In this document: positions 58,514 through 64,000 of the stretch, in pieces
How the letters are laid out: each line of letters starts with the position of its first letter
Position numbering within the stretch: position 1 is the first letter of the stretch
Origin: Novipirellula galeiformis
GTDB lineage: Bacteria; Planctomycetota; Planctomycetia; Pirellulales; Pirellulaceae
Reading direction: 5' to 3'
Length of the DNA stretch: 64,000 bases
Assembly: GCF_007860095.1 (NCBI RefSeq)
Contig: NZ_SJPT01000015.1
Location: forward strand, 48,114-112,113
Made by a program: the position numbers and the translations under genes
Notes under the pieces: generated by a model
Told to the model about the DNA's origin: nothing
What the model saw: only the letters and a program-made list of their open reading frames with translations
Database searches by the model: none

Positions 58514-59028
58514 TAACAAACCGGATCATCCACCATACGGCTGCCGACGATGGAAACACGAAATGCGTCCCAGATTCGTATTCGCTGTGTCAACGTTTGC
58601 CTTACTTGCCACCTTAATTTACTCAGCAACGGTCGGGTACTTCGAGCCGGACACAAGCCACTACGCTGTGATCGACGACGTGACTCGTATGAAACACATA
58701 GGACCAGCGTATTGCCTGGTCTCGGTTGACGACGGTCCCGTACAACGCCGACGAGGTCGATTTGTTACGATGGTTCCTCTTGCATTGGTGGCGCCTGGCG
58801 ACCGGCGATTGCAACTGCAATTGGATCGCGACGATCCCGAATCACGCGTGACCATCAATGCTAAATTAGAACAGGGTGTACGCTATCAACTAAGATTGGA
58901 CAACGAAATTGTGCGGCTGGTCGAAGACCAACGGTAGAAAGAGCAGAACCATGGGATGCAACGGAGTGGCGGTGGTCCGTTTTTTGGTAAGATCAATGTC
59001 AATTCCCGCCACCCGCTGATCCTCGCCG
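58508..59028 (+). repeat. Cassette 6, first copy of a duplicated cassette
   Basis: The whole cassette (leader, gene and attC, 521 bases) recurs at 59567-60087 with no difference that I can see. The identity ends exactly at the crossover heptamers, as expected for a cassette-level event rather than ordinary homologous duplication. Confidence 0.9.
58563..58937 (+). CDS. Cassette 6: small exported hypothetical protein (duplicated)
   Basis: A 124-residue protein with an N-terminal membrane/signal segment (FVFAVSTFALLATLIYSATV) and a beta-rich domain that recalls small PEGA-like or lipoprotein-associated folds (YCLVSVDDGPVQRRRGRF, DRRLQLQLDRDDPES). An identical copy is the gene of cassette 8. Function unknown. 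Confidence 0.75.
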   Translation: MRPRFVFAVSTFALLATLIYSATVGYFEPDTSHYAVIDDVTRMKHIGPAYCLVSVDDGPVQRRRGRFVTMVPLALVAPGDRRLQLQLDRDDPESRVTINAKLEQGVRYQLRLDNEIVRLVEDQR

Positions 59029-59034
59029 TTCGCC
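58943..59034 (+). other. attC6
   Basis: R'' GCAGAAC (58943-58949), R' GTTCGCC (59028-59034). Confidence 0.9.
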
Positions 59035-59065
59035 GACAGAAACTGATGACCGTACCAGAACATCT

Positions 59066-59518
59066 GTGCGATTCCCAACTCGCGAGGCTATAGCACGTCT
59101 TGCGAATCGCTTCGACGTTCCCAACGAACCGCACATGCAGGACTGGGAATGGGAGGTTGCCGATCCTTTTCGACTTGATGACTATCTGAATGCTTACCAA
59201 GGGGGCGAACTTTCTGACGACGAACGGTTCACGCTAATGGAAACGATAATCCAAGCATTCGATGATCTACCGGGGCCACTCGAAGCGGATGAACGTTGGC
59301 AAGCGACATTGAGCATTCTCGATGAGAACATCGATTTGCACGCTTATTCGGTGTGGTACTGGTCGGATCTGGAATACGAACTTGGTGACGAAACCTGGCG
59401 CGTGACCCCGTTTTTGCGTAAACTTGTTCAGAAGCACCAGGGTCGACTGGATCCGCAGTCGGAATCGCAAGATCAAGATGGCGGCGAACCAGACGATGCA
59501 CGTGAGTCGCCGAGTTGA
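59066..59518 (+). CDS. Cassette 7: hypothetical acidic protein ending inside its attC
   Basis: A 150-residue, strongly acidic soluble protein with GTG start. Segments include DVPNEPHMQDWEWEVADP and SVWYWSDLEYELGDETW. An ATG at 59046 in another frame stops after 15 codons and overlaps the GTG, so it could be a coupled leader peptide. The last 11 codons (GGEPDDARESPS region) are read from the left arm of attC7. No family recognised. Confidence 0.7.
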   Translation: MRFPTREAIARLANRFDVPNEPHMQDWEWEVADPFRLDDYLNAYQGGELSDDERFTLMETIIQAFDDLPGPLEADERWQATLSILDENIDLHAYSVWYWSDLEYELGDETWRVTPFLRKLVQKHQGRLDPQSESQDQDGGEPDDARESPS

Positions 59519-59572
59519 GTTCATTGAAGTGGTAAGTCGTTCGCGGCGACCACGTGATCGTTAACGTTCTGC
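59483..59572 (+). other. attC7
   Basis: R'' GGCGAAC (59483-59489), R' GTTCTGC (59566-59572). The left arm is translated as the C-terminus of the cassette 7 protein. Confidence 0.9.
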
Positions 59573-60087
59573 TAACAAACCGGATCATCCACCATACGGC
59601 TGCCGACGATGGAAACACGAAATGCGTCCCAGATTCGTATTCGCTGTGTCAACGTTTGCCTTACTTGCCACCTTAATTTACTCAGCAACGGTCGGGTACT
59701 TCGAGCCGGACACAAGCCACTACGCTGTGATCGACGACGTGACTCGTATGAAACACATAGGACCAGCGTATTGCCTGGTCTCGGTTGACGACGGTCCCGT
59801 ACAACGCCGACGAGGTCGATTTGTTACGATGGTTCCTCTTGCATTGGTGGCGCCTGGCGACCGGCGATTGCAACTGCAATTGGATCGCGACGATCCCGAA
59901 TCACGCGTGACCATCAATGCTAAATTAGAACAGGGTGTACGCTATCAACTAAGATTGGACAACGAAATTGTGCGGCTGGTCGAAGACCAACGGTAGAAAG
60001 AGCAGAACCATGGGATGCAACGGAGTGGCGGTGGTCCGTTTTTTGGTAAGATCAATGTCAATTCCCGCCACCCGCTGATCCTCGCCG
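59567..60087 (+). repeat. Cassette 8, second copy of the duplicated cassette
   Basis: Matches 58508-59028 at an offset of 1059 bases. Cassette 7 lies between the two copies, so this is not a simple tandem duplication. Confidence 0.9.
59622..59996 (+). CDS. Cassette 8: small exported hypothetical protein, identical to cassette 6
   Basis: A 124-residue protein identical in sequence to the product of the gene at 58563-58937, with the same leader (bases from the crossover to ATG) and the same attC. The absence of any divergence points to a recent copy event or ongoing exchange. An extra dose of this exported protein is the expected effect if both are expressed. Confidence 0.75.
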   Translation: MRPRFVFAVSTFALLATLIYSATVGYFEPDTSHYAVIDDVTRMKHIGPAYCLVSVDDGPVQRRRGRFVTMVPLALVAPGDRRLQLQLDRDDPESRVTINAKLEQGVRYQLRLDNEIVRLVEDQR

Positions 60088-60093
60088 TTCGTC
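60002..60093 (+). other. attC8
   Basis: R'' GCAGAAC (60002-60008), R' GTTCGTC (60087-60093). Copy of attC6 except for the R' tail, which belongs to cassette 9. Confidence 0.9.
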
Positions 60094-60104
60094 GACTGAA
60101 GCAT

Positions 60105-60482
60105 ATGAAAAGCCTACCACACGAGAAGGCCGAAATGATTCGTCGGTTTGCCAGAAACTACCGCGATGCAGACATCTCCTACGACCGTGACGGCATCGAG
60201 TGGCTAGGCGTGTATGTTGATTCGCTACGGGAAAAAGCTACTGACCTTGAGAACGAACAAAGAATCTTCGCACTTGGTTGCTTCTACGGCGTTTGTCTCG
60301 AGGAAACGATCGGTGGTGAGTGGAATTTCGTGGACGACAATTGGAGGTTTGTGTCCGGCGATTCATACGGGATTGATCCGTTCGAGTGCGTACGGTCGCA
60401 GTTGCGAACCGATCGACCCGTTTCGGTCTTGGCAGCATTTGACGCCCTCGAGAAATCAACTTCGATGAGCGACGAACCATAA
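60105..60482 (+). CDS. Cassette 9: hypothetical soluble protein
   Basis: A 125-residue protein starting at ATG 60105; the longer frame from 60015 begins inside attC8 and is rejected. The C-terminal half (FALGCFYGVCLEETIGGEW, DDNWRFVSGDSYGIDPFECV) has the 'GC-YG--L-E—GG-W … PF--V' shape of small SMI1/DUF-type accessory proteins, but I cannot name a family. The TAA stop lies in the left arm of attC9. Confidence 0.75.
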   Translation: MKSLPHEKAEMIRRFARNYRDADISYDRDGIEWLGVYVDSLREKATDLENEQRIFALGCFYGVCLEETIGGEWNFVDDNWRFVSGDSYGIDPFECVRSQLRTDRPVSVLAAFDALEKSTSMSDEP

Positions 60483-60563
60483 AATGCACGGGAGTACGGG
60501 TGGTCTATTTTCTCATTTGCTTGCAAGTCGTTCGCCCGTACCCCGTGATTTTTGACGTTCGTC
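60471..60563 (+). other. attC9
   Basis: R'' GACGAAC (60471-60477), R' GTTCGTC (60557-60563). Because cassettes 9 and 10 open with the same heptamer, R'' and R' here are fully complementary even in the linear array. Confidence 0.92.
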
Positions 60564-60576
60564 GACGGAGGTTTTG

Positions 60577-61023
60577 TTGAACCCCTACGAAGCGCCGGCA
60601 TTAAAACCTCTCTCAAACGAGCGGGAGTCGCGCGCTCCGCGAAACTGCTGCCCCATCTGTGAGCGTCATTTTTCTTGGACACGTCGTTTAACCGCGTCAT
60701 TTCGTTGCTCGAGGTGCAACACCCGAATTGGATTTAGGCCTCAACTCAAATTCACCCTTCCTGTCCTTGTTGTCTACTCTATTCCCTGGGTTGCTCTTTG
60801 GTTCTACGTGAAGAGCGACCTTTCGCGTCTGGTGGCTCTAGGCTACTGGCTGATGCTGCTGCCAGGTCCAGCATTTTTTGGATCTTTGTTCTTGTCCCAA
60901 GCATTTGGGAAGCCCACGGCGTACAATGGCTGGTGGTGGGCGTCAGCTGACTTTGCTGCAGCTTGCCGCTCCGAGTGGAAAAGTCGCGACGAACCATCGC
61001 GTGAACCGGAGAACGCGAGCTGA
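60577..61023 (+). CDS. Cassette 10: zinc-ribbon membrane protein ending inside its attC
   Basis: A 148-residue protein. TTG 60577 is favoured by GGAGG five bases upstream, giving an N-terminus NPYEAP. A four-cysteine zinc ribbon (CCPICERHF … CSRCNTRI, about 25-50) precedes two membrane helices (about 58-76 and 85-108). The last residues (EPSREPENAS) are translated from the left arm of attC10. The same tail occurs in cassette 13. Function unknown. Confidence 0.75.
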   Translation: MNPYEAPALKPLSNERESRAPRNCCPICERHFSWTRRLTASFRCSRCNTRIGFRPQLKFTLPVLVVYSIPWVALWFYVKSDLSRLVALGYWLMLLPGPAFFGSLFLSQAFGKPTAYNGWWWASADFAAACRSEWKSRDEPSREPENAS

Positions 61024-61079
61024 GCGATTTGGCCGTTAGAGACTTTCCCGCGCGTTCCCGGTTACGGGCAACGTTATTG
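60988..61079 (+). other. attC10
   Basis: R'' GACGAAC (60988-60994), R' GTTATTG (61073-61079). The arm GTGAACCGGAGAACGCG pairs with CGCGTTCCCGGTTACG. Confidence 0.92.
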
Positions 61080-61142
61080 CGGAGGGATCTCGGCCGACTC
61101 AGGCCGATGTCGTAACGCATTTGGGAGATCAAGAATCCAAAC

Positions 61143-61493
61143 ATGGCAACGTACGAAAGAACATTGACGCGCCCTCCGAATGGAGAACGCGACTTAGAAT
61201 TGTGGATTCAGCATGCAGCCGGACTCCTCATCTTTGAAGATGTTCGCAATTACGCCATTGAACAACTAGATGCCAACATGAGCGAATTTGCCCGATCCGC
61301 TGCGTTGAAGGCGATTGATCACGCCGTGTATGGGATGATGATGGTCATTGATGGGGTGTCCGGCGCATTGAAAAACGAGAAGCATCGCGTAAGTCTAGCC
61401 GTGGCCGTCCAACTGACCGATCTCGAGACGGACGAAACAATTGCCGAATTTGATCTTGCGGATGGCGATGGCATGTGTATGGGATATCATTGA
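61143..61493 (+). CDS. Cassette 11: hypothetical soluble protein
   Basis: A 116-residue protein: a helical N-terminal two-thirds (QHAAGLLIFEDVRNYAIEQL, SAALKAIDHAVYGMMMVIDG) followed by an antiparallel beta pair (RVSLAVAVQLTDL, ETIAEFDLADGDGMCMGYH). No membrane helix. I do not recognise the family. The cassette has a relatively long 69-base leader before the ATG. Confidence 0.75.
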   Translation: MATYERTLTRPPNGERDLELWIQHAAGLLIFEDVRNYAIEQLDANMSEFARSAALKAIDHAVYGMMMVIDGVSGALKNEKHRVSLAVAVQLTDLETDETIAEFDLADGDGMCMGYH

Positions 61494-61550
61494 TGGCTCA
61501 AGGGCGACTTTGGCAAGCATCCGCCGATGGAACCGTAGCGCTGAATTCCG

Positions 61551-61641
61551 CAATAACCATGCCGTGAACGGGAGCGGCCGACAACGCGGGTTTTGAAATC
61601 AGAGATTCTTAGCGGCCGCCCCGTTACGGCCGTCGTTATCG
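61551..61641 (+). other. attC11
   Basis: R'' CAATAAC (61551-61557), R' GTTATCG (61635-61641). Confidence 0.92.
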
Positions 61642-61935
61642 CAACTAGCGGCGTGGCCTGCGTTGGTTTTGCAATTCATGCCATCGCTGCCGTACCAAGC
61701 AAAATCCGCGGTTGTGATCGTGCAACATCTTGTCATCGCAGTCCGTTACACTAGCCTCACTGGTCGATCCCAACGGTTGTCTGCTTGACGGGCCACCCAC
61801 GGGGCGGAACGCCACTGCAACCATACTCGATTCATGCTTGCTGCGATCTGCGATAACCATGCGATGGTGACGGAGCGGCGGCATCGTTTTTGCAAAGTGG
61901 TTCAATCACCCTTCGCCGCCCGCACATCGCTCCCG
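61636..61935. other. Cassette 12: short cassette with no convincing gene
   Basis: A 300-base cassette, of which about 210 bases precede attC12. The plus strand offers only a 34-codon GTG frame at 61651. On the minus strand an 86-codon frame (61645-61905) starts inside the attC and lacks family features. It may carry a promoter, a small RNA or a very small gene. Confidence 0.7.
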
Positions 61936-61941
61936 TTCGCC
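61851..61941 (+). other. attC12
   Basis: R'' CGATAAC (61851-61857), R' GTTCGCC (61935-61941). Confidence 0.92.
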
Positions 61942-62022
61942 GATTCGTTTCTTCGCGCTTCTGGGACAAGCTACCGTCCTACGCAGTTCCATAGCAACGA
62001 TCGTATTATCAACTCCCAACGC

Positions 62023-62373
62023 ATGAAACTTTCCCACGAGCATTGGTTGAAGCTTCGCAATTGGACTTGCATTGGGTCCGTGGCCGTTGCGGCAATTCAG
62101 ATCGCTCTGGTATACCCTTTTTTCGCTCAAACGTTTAGCGAGATGCCCAAGCCGTGGGAGCTTGATTCAGCTGGGCTTCCTGTGGACGGTCACTTGAATG
62201 AAATCGACTACTCAGAGGCGACGATGAATCGGGTGTTCGCCTCAATATTTTTAGGTCCGGTTTTCCTTATCCTGTTTCTTGTGGCATACTGGTCCTGGAA
62301 GGAAGCTCGCAGCTGCACTCTGGAGCCAGCCGCTAACGGCGAACCATCGCGTGAACCGGAGAACGCGAGCTGA
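62023..62373 (+). CDS. Cassette 13: small two-helix membrane protein ending inside its attC
   Basis: A 116-residue protein from ATG 62023; the longer frame upstream runs through attC12 and is rejected. Two membrane helices at about 16-36 (CIGSVAVAAIQIALVYPFF) and 70-90 (VFASIFLGPVFLILFLVAYW). The C-terminal GEPSREPENAS is read from the left arm of attC13 and matches the tail of the cassette 10 protein. Function unknown. Confidence 0.75.
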   Translation: MKLSHEHWLKLRNWTCIGSVAVAAIQIALVYPFFAQTFSEMPKPWELDSAGLPVDGHLNEIDYSEATMNRVFASIFLGPVFLILFLVAYWSWKEARSCTLEPAANGEPSREPENAS

Positions 62374-62429
62374 GCGATTTCGCCGTTAGAGACTTTTACG
62401 CGCGTACCCGGTGACGCGTGCCGACTATG
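62338..62429 (+). other. attC13, degenerate right end (array terminus)
   Basis: R'' GGCGAAC (62338-62344) matches the opening GTTCGCC of cassette 13. The left arm is nearly identical to attC10. At the position where R' GTT is expected (about 62423) the sequence reads GAC, and the last stem bases differ. The site should not recombine normally, and this marks the end of the array. Confidence 0.8.
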
Positions 62430-63092
62430 AAGTCCTAGGTTTGACAAGTGGTGGTTGTCATTTGTTTTGGAATTCTGTTGGGTTACATCGCGAGGGTTCC
62501 TGATTGGCGTCTTCGTTGATGAGCTTCGAGGAAGTGATCCGCCGTGACGACTCACCGCTAACTTCAGTCAAGGATGTTGATTAAACGACTATTCGAGGTG
62601 TGGACGCATTTGAACTCTCGTAGATCCGCCTCTGGCGGACTGCGTCCTCTCAGTTATCCATGCACGGTTCAACGATCTTTGTGCGATCATCTTGTGTGGT
62701 GGATGCAGCTTGCCTGGCGGCTTCGATGAGCAGCAAGCTACCGTCCTTCGGTGTGGCACATTCTTTAGGGCGACGTGTCTGAGCCTTCTGTGATTCGCAA
62801 GTGCGATCAGTCCTATGGCGAAAGCGTCAGTGTCAACTTGTCTTGGTACTTCACACACTTGGGTAGGTCTTGTCCTTGGTCTGTTGTCTTAGTGAGTGGC
62901 GTGGGGGCTTTCTGAAAACTCCGCTGCGGGTTGAGTTGGTTGAAATGTTAGAGTGATGAAATGAGTTGAGATGGCCATCAGTTCCGATTCGTTACGCCGA
63001 TGTCAAAGCATCAGTTGGCCATACTGGTTGTCTTGGTGGCCGAAGGATTAAAGAGGCGAGCAAGGCCGATTCGTTACGTCGATGTCGGAGCA
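62430..63092. other. Non-coding interval between integron end and IS110 transposase
   Basis: About 660 bases with no supported gene. A short hairpin TCCGCC-TCT-GGCGGA lies near 62625. Part or all of it may be the transposase-downstream end of the IS110 element, which normally includes a non-coding segment. The element boundary cannot be placed. Confidence 0.5.
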
Positions 63093-63124
63093 TCAGGCAC
63101 GCGGTACTGGCTGTCTTGCTCGCC
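62984..63124. repeat. Imperfect direct repeat at the 3' end of the IS110 transposase
   Basis: Two copies of about 59 bases, 82 bases apart, beginning CCGATTCGTTACG at 62984 and 63066 and sharing GATGTC, GCATCAG and TACTGG-TGTCTTG. The transposase stop codon falls inside the second copy. Confidence 0.75.
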
Positions 63125-64000
63125 TTGGCTTGGATGTTTTGGTTCGTGGTTTCTCGTTTGGTTGGGAGGTAGATCGGGGCGATCGTGTCGCAGTCGATTT
63201 GCGTTTGGGCGTCGCTGCTTTCGCGGATCGAGTGGTTGCGGGGGTTGATTTACGTGGAGTCTGACCAGTTGTCTTGGAGGTAAGTCCCTCGGAGGCCGCT
63301 TGGGCGGCGCGGGCTTCCTTGCGCAGGCGACTCTTACGCTGATCACTGTTTTCTTTGGGCTTCATGTTTTGCAGCGTGTCCTTGAGCGACGTTGACATGC
63401 GGCCGAACGACTCGGTGACTTGGATCATTTGTTTGGGTTCCCAATCTTTCTCGTCTCGCAGCATCGCCCAAGCGATCACAGCGATCTTTCGAGCCAACGC
63501 GATCCCGGCTTTCTTCTTGCGTGTCTTTTGTTTGCCGCAGATTCGCTCGTAGACTCCCTTGGCCCACGGGTTGTAACGCAGTGATGCCCAGGCACACTCG
63601 ACCAGGATCGTGCGTGCCAGTGGATTGCCTCGCTTGGTGATGCGGCCGTTGCGATCGGTTTCGCCTGATTGATATTGCCGCGGAACCAAACCGAAGTAGG
63701 CGGAGACTTGGCGTCCGTTTTCAAAGCGATGTGGATCGTCGATGCAGGACACGAGGATCTCGGCGGTACGTGGGCCGACGCCCGGAATCGTCTGTAACCG
63801 AATGATTCGCGGGTCAGTCTTGCCGATCGCCTCGAGTTTTTTGACGACGACATCAATCTGCTGCGTCAGGGAGTCGAGGATGGTCAGTTCGATGTCGAGC
63901 TCTCCTCTCCAGAGTTCATCGTGGTCGCACTCGGCCAGCGGTTTACGAAACGAGTTGATGTGATTACGTCCGGTGTGCCAGGCTTTGTCGCCAGCGTCGA
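63093..64000 (-). CDS. IS110-family transposase, C-terminal part (runs off window)
   Basis: At least 302 residues; the frame is open to base 64000 so the N-terminal DEDD domain is outside. Visible are the linker helices, then the Transposase_20 domain RLQTIPGVGPRTAEIL, FENGRQVSAYFGLVPRQYQS, GRITKRGNPLARTILVECAW with the serine region, and YERICGKQKTRKKKAGIALARKI. A Lys/Arg/Thr/Pro-rich tail of about 75 residues follows, unlike the short C-termini of most IS110 transposases and possibly nucleic-acid-binding. IS110 enzymes are RNA-guided DEDD recombinases. Confidence 0.9.
   Translation of the reverse strand, partial: DAGDKAWHTGRNHINSFRKPLAECDHDELWRGELDIELTILDSLTQQIDVVVKKLEAIGKTDPRIIRLQTIPGVGPRTAEILVSCIDDPHRFENGRQVSAYFGLVPRQYQSGETDRNGRITKRGNPLARTILVECAWASLRYNPWAKGVYERICGKQKTRKKKAGIALARKIAVIAWAMLRDEKDWEPKQMIQVTESFGRMSTSLKDTLQNMKPKENSDQRKSRLRKEARAAQAASEGLTSKTTGQTPRKSTPATTRSAKAATPKRKSTATRSPRSTSQPNEKPRTKTSKPRRARQPVPRA

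Larger units (their letters stand above)
53360..62430. mobile_element. Chromosomal integron: intI, attI and 13-cassette array
   Basis: A minus-strand integron integrase diverges from a plus-strand series of 13 modules. Each module has a short 5' leader, usually one small gene, and a 3' attC of 82-93 bp. Every attC has a left half beginning AACCA and a right half ending GTT that are complementary with bulges. The 7-base R'' of each module is the exact reverse complement of the 7 bases (GTT + 4) at that module's own 5' end, in 13 of 13 cases. Adjacent modules have different heptamers, so this cannot be simple repetition. Crossovers lie after the G of GTT at 55471, 56187, 56810, 57428, 57960, 58507, 59028, 59566, 60087, 60557, 61073, 61635 and 61935. 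Confidence 0.93.

Noticed and set aside
60015..60104. Upstream start for the cassette 9 gene
   Set aside because: It runs through attC8; the ATG at 60105 lies just inside the cassette.
61645..61905. 86-codon minus-strand gene in cassette 12
   Set aside because: It begins inside attC12, lacks family features and would be the only reversed gene in the array; kept only as a possibility.
61834..62022. N-terminal extension of the cassette 13 gene
   Set aside because: The extension is attC12 read in frame; the protein features begin at ATG 62023.

Overview
The window is bacterial chromosome from a planctomycete, most likely of the Rhodopirellula/Pirellulaceae type. This is inferred from the PVC-type dehydrogenase–HEAT–cytochrome c fusion, a DUF1501 remnant, a WD40-tailed Ser/Thr kinase, 'NPYEAP'-type small membrane proteins, very large secretin-module proteins and the mixed use of ATG/GTG/TTG starts. 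No rRNA is present. One tRNA with anticodon CAU was found.

Layout. (1) 1-3958, minus strand: an RND tripartite efflux operon (outer-membrane lipoprotein, periplasmic adaptor, 5' end of the inner-membrane pump) with overlapping genes. (2) 4455-7901: a membrane Ser/Thr kinase with a C-terminal WD40 propeller, followed by a gene-poor stretch with a 26-bp perfect palindrome, a tRNA-Met/Ile2(CAU) and a structured element. (3) 9697-33037: a type II secretion (T2SS) locus. A degenerate pseudokinase, the GspD secretin and a lipoprotein are on the plus strand. Convergent to them on the minus strand are a giant protein of about 1925 residues built from some 22 secretin-N modules without a secretin barrel, then gspE-F-G-H-I-J-K, a PilM/PilN-like GspL, a GspM/C-like protein and a BON protein. 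The genes overlap or lie close together and probably work as one envelope-spanning machine. (4) 33422-45339: exported catabolic enzymes, comprising an FAD oxidoreductase, an SGNH hydrolase–sialidase, a CocE/NonD hydrolase, a 1726-residue ceramidase–LamG–dehydrogenase–HEAT–cytochrome c fusion and a DUF1501 remnant. (5) 45352-51167: a divergent sugar-acid-type locus with a two-winged-helix GntR/FCD regulator against an operon of enolase-superfamily dehydratase, ceramidase-like protein, DHDPS-family protein and MFS transporter. (6) 51325-52905: a Tat-exported DMFase-beta-like protein.

(7) 53360-62430: a chromosomal integron. A minus-strand integron integrase (IntI) with an N-terminal extension diverges from an array of 13 cassettes on the plus strand, each ending in an attC of 82-93 bp. 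The array is demonstrable from the sequence itself: in 13 of 13 cassettes the 7-base R'' box is the exact reverse complement of the 7 bases that open the same cassette, as expected for a circular cassette intermediate. The first crossover (attI) is placed at 55471. Just upstream are five copies of an 11-mer, the last two forming a perfect inverted repeat. Cassettes 6 and 8 are duplicates, cassette 12 has no convincing gene, and the last attC has lost its GTT crossover triplet. The cassette genes are short, mostly unrecognised proteins.

(8) 63093-64000: an IS110-family transposase running off the window end, with a non-coding 3' region carrying an imperfect direct repeat.

All functional calls come from reading motifs by eye; no database search was run.
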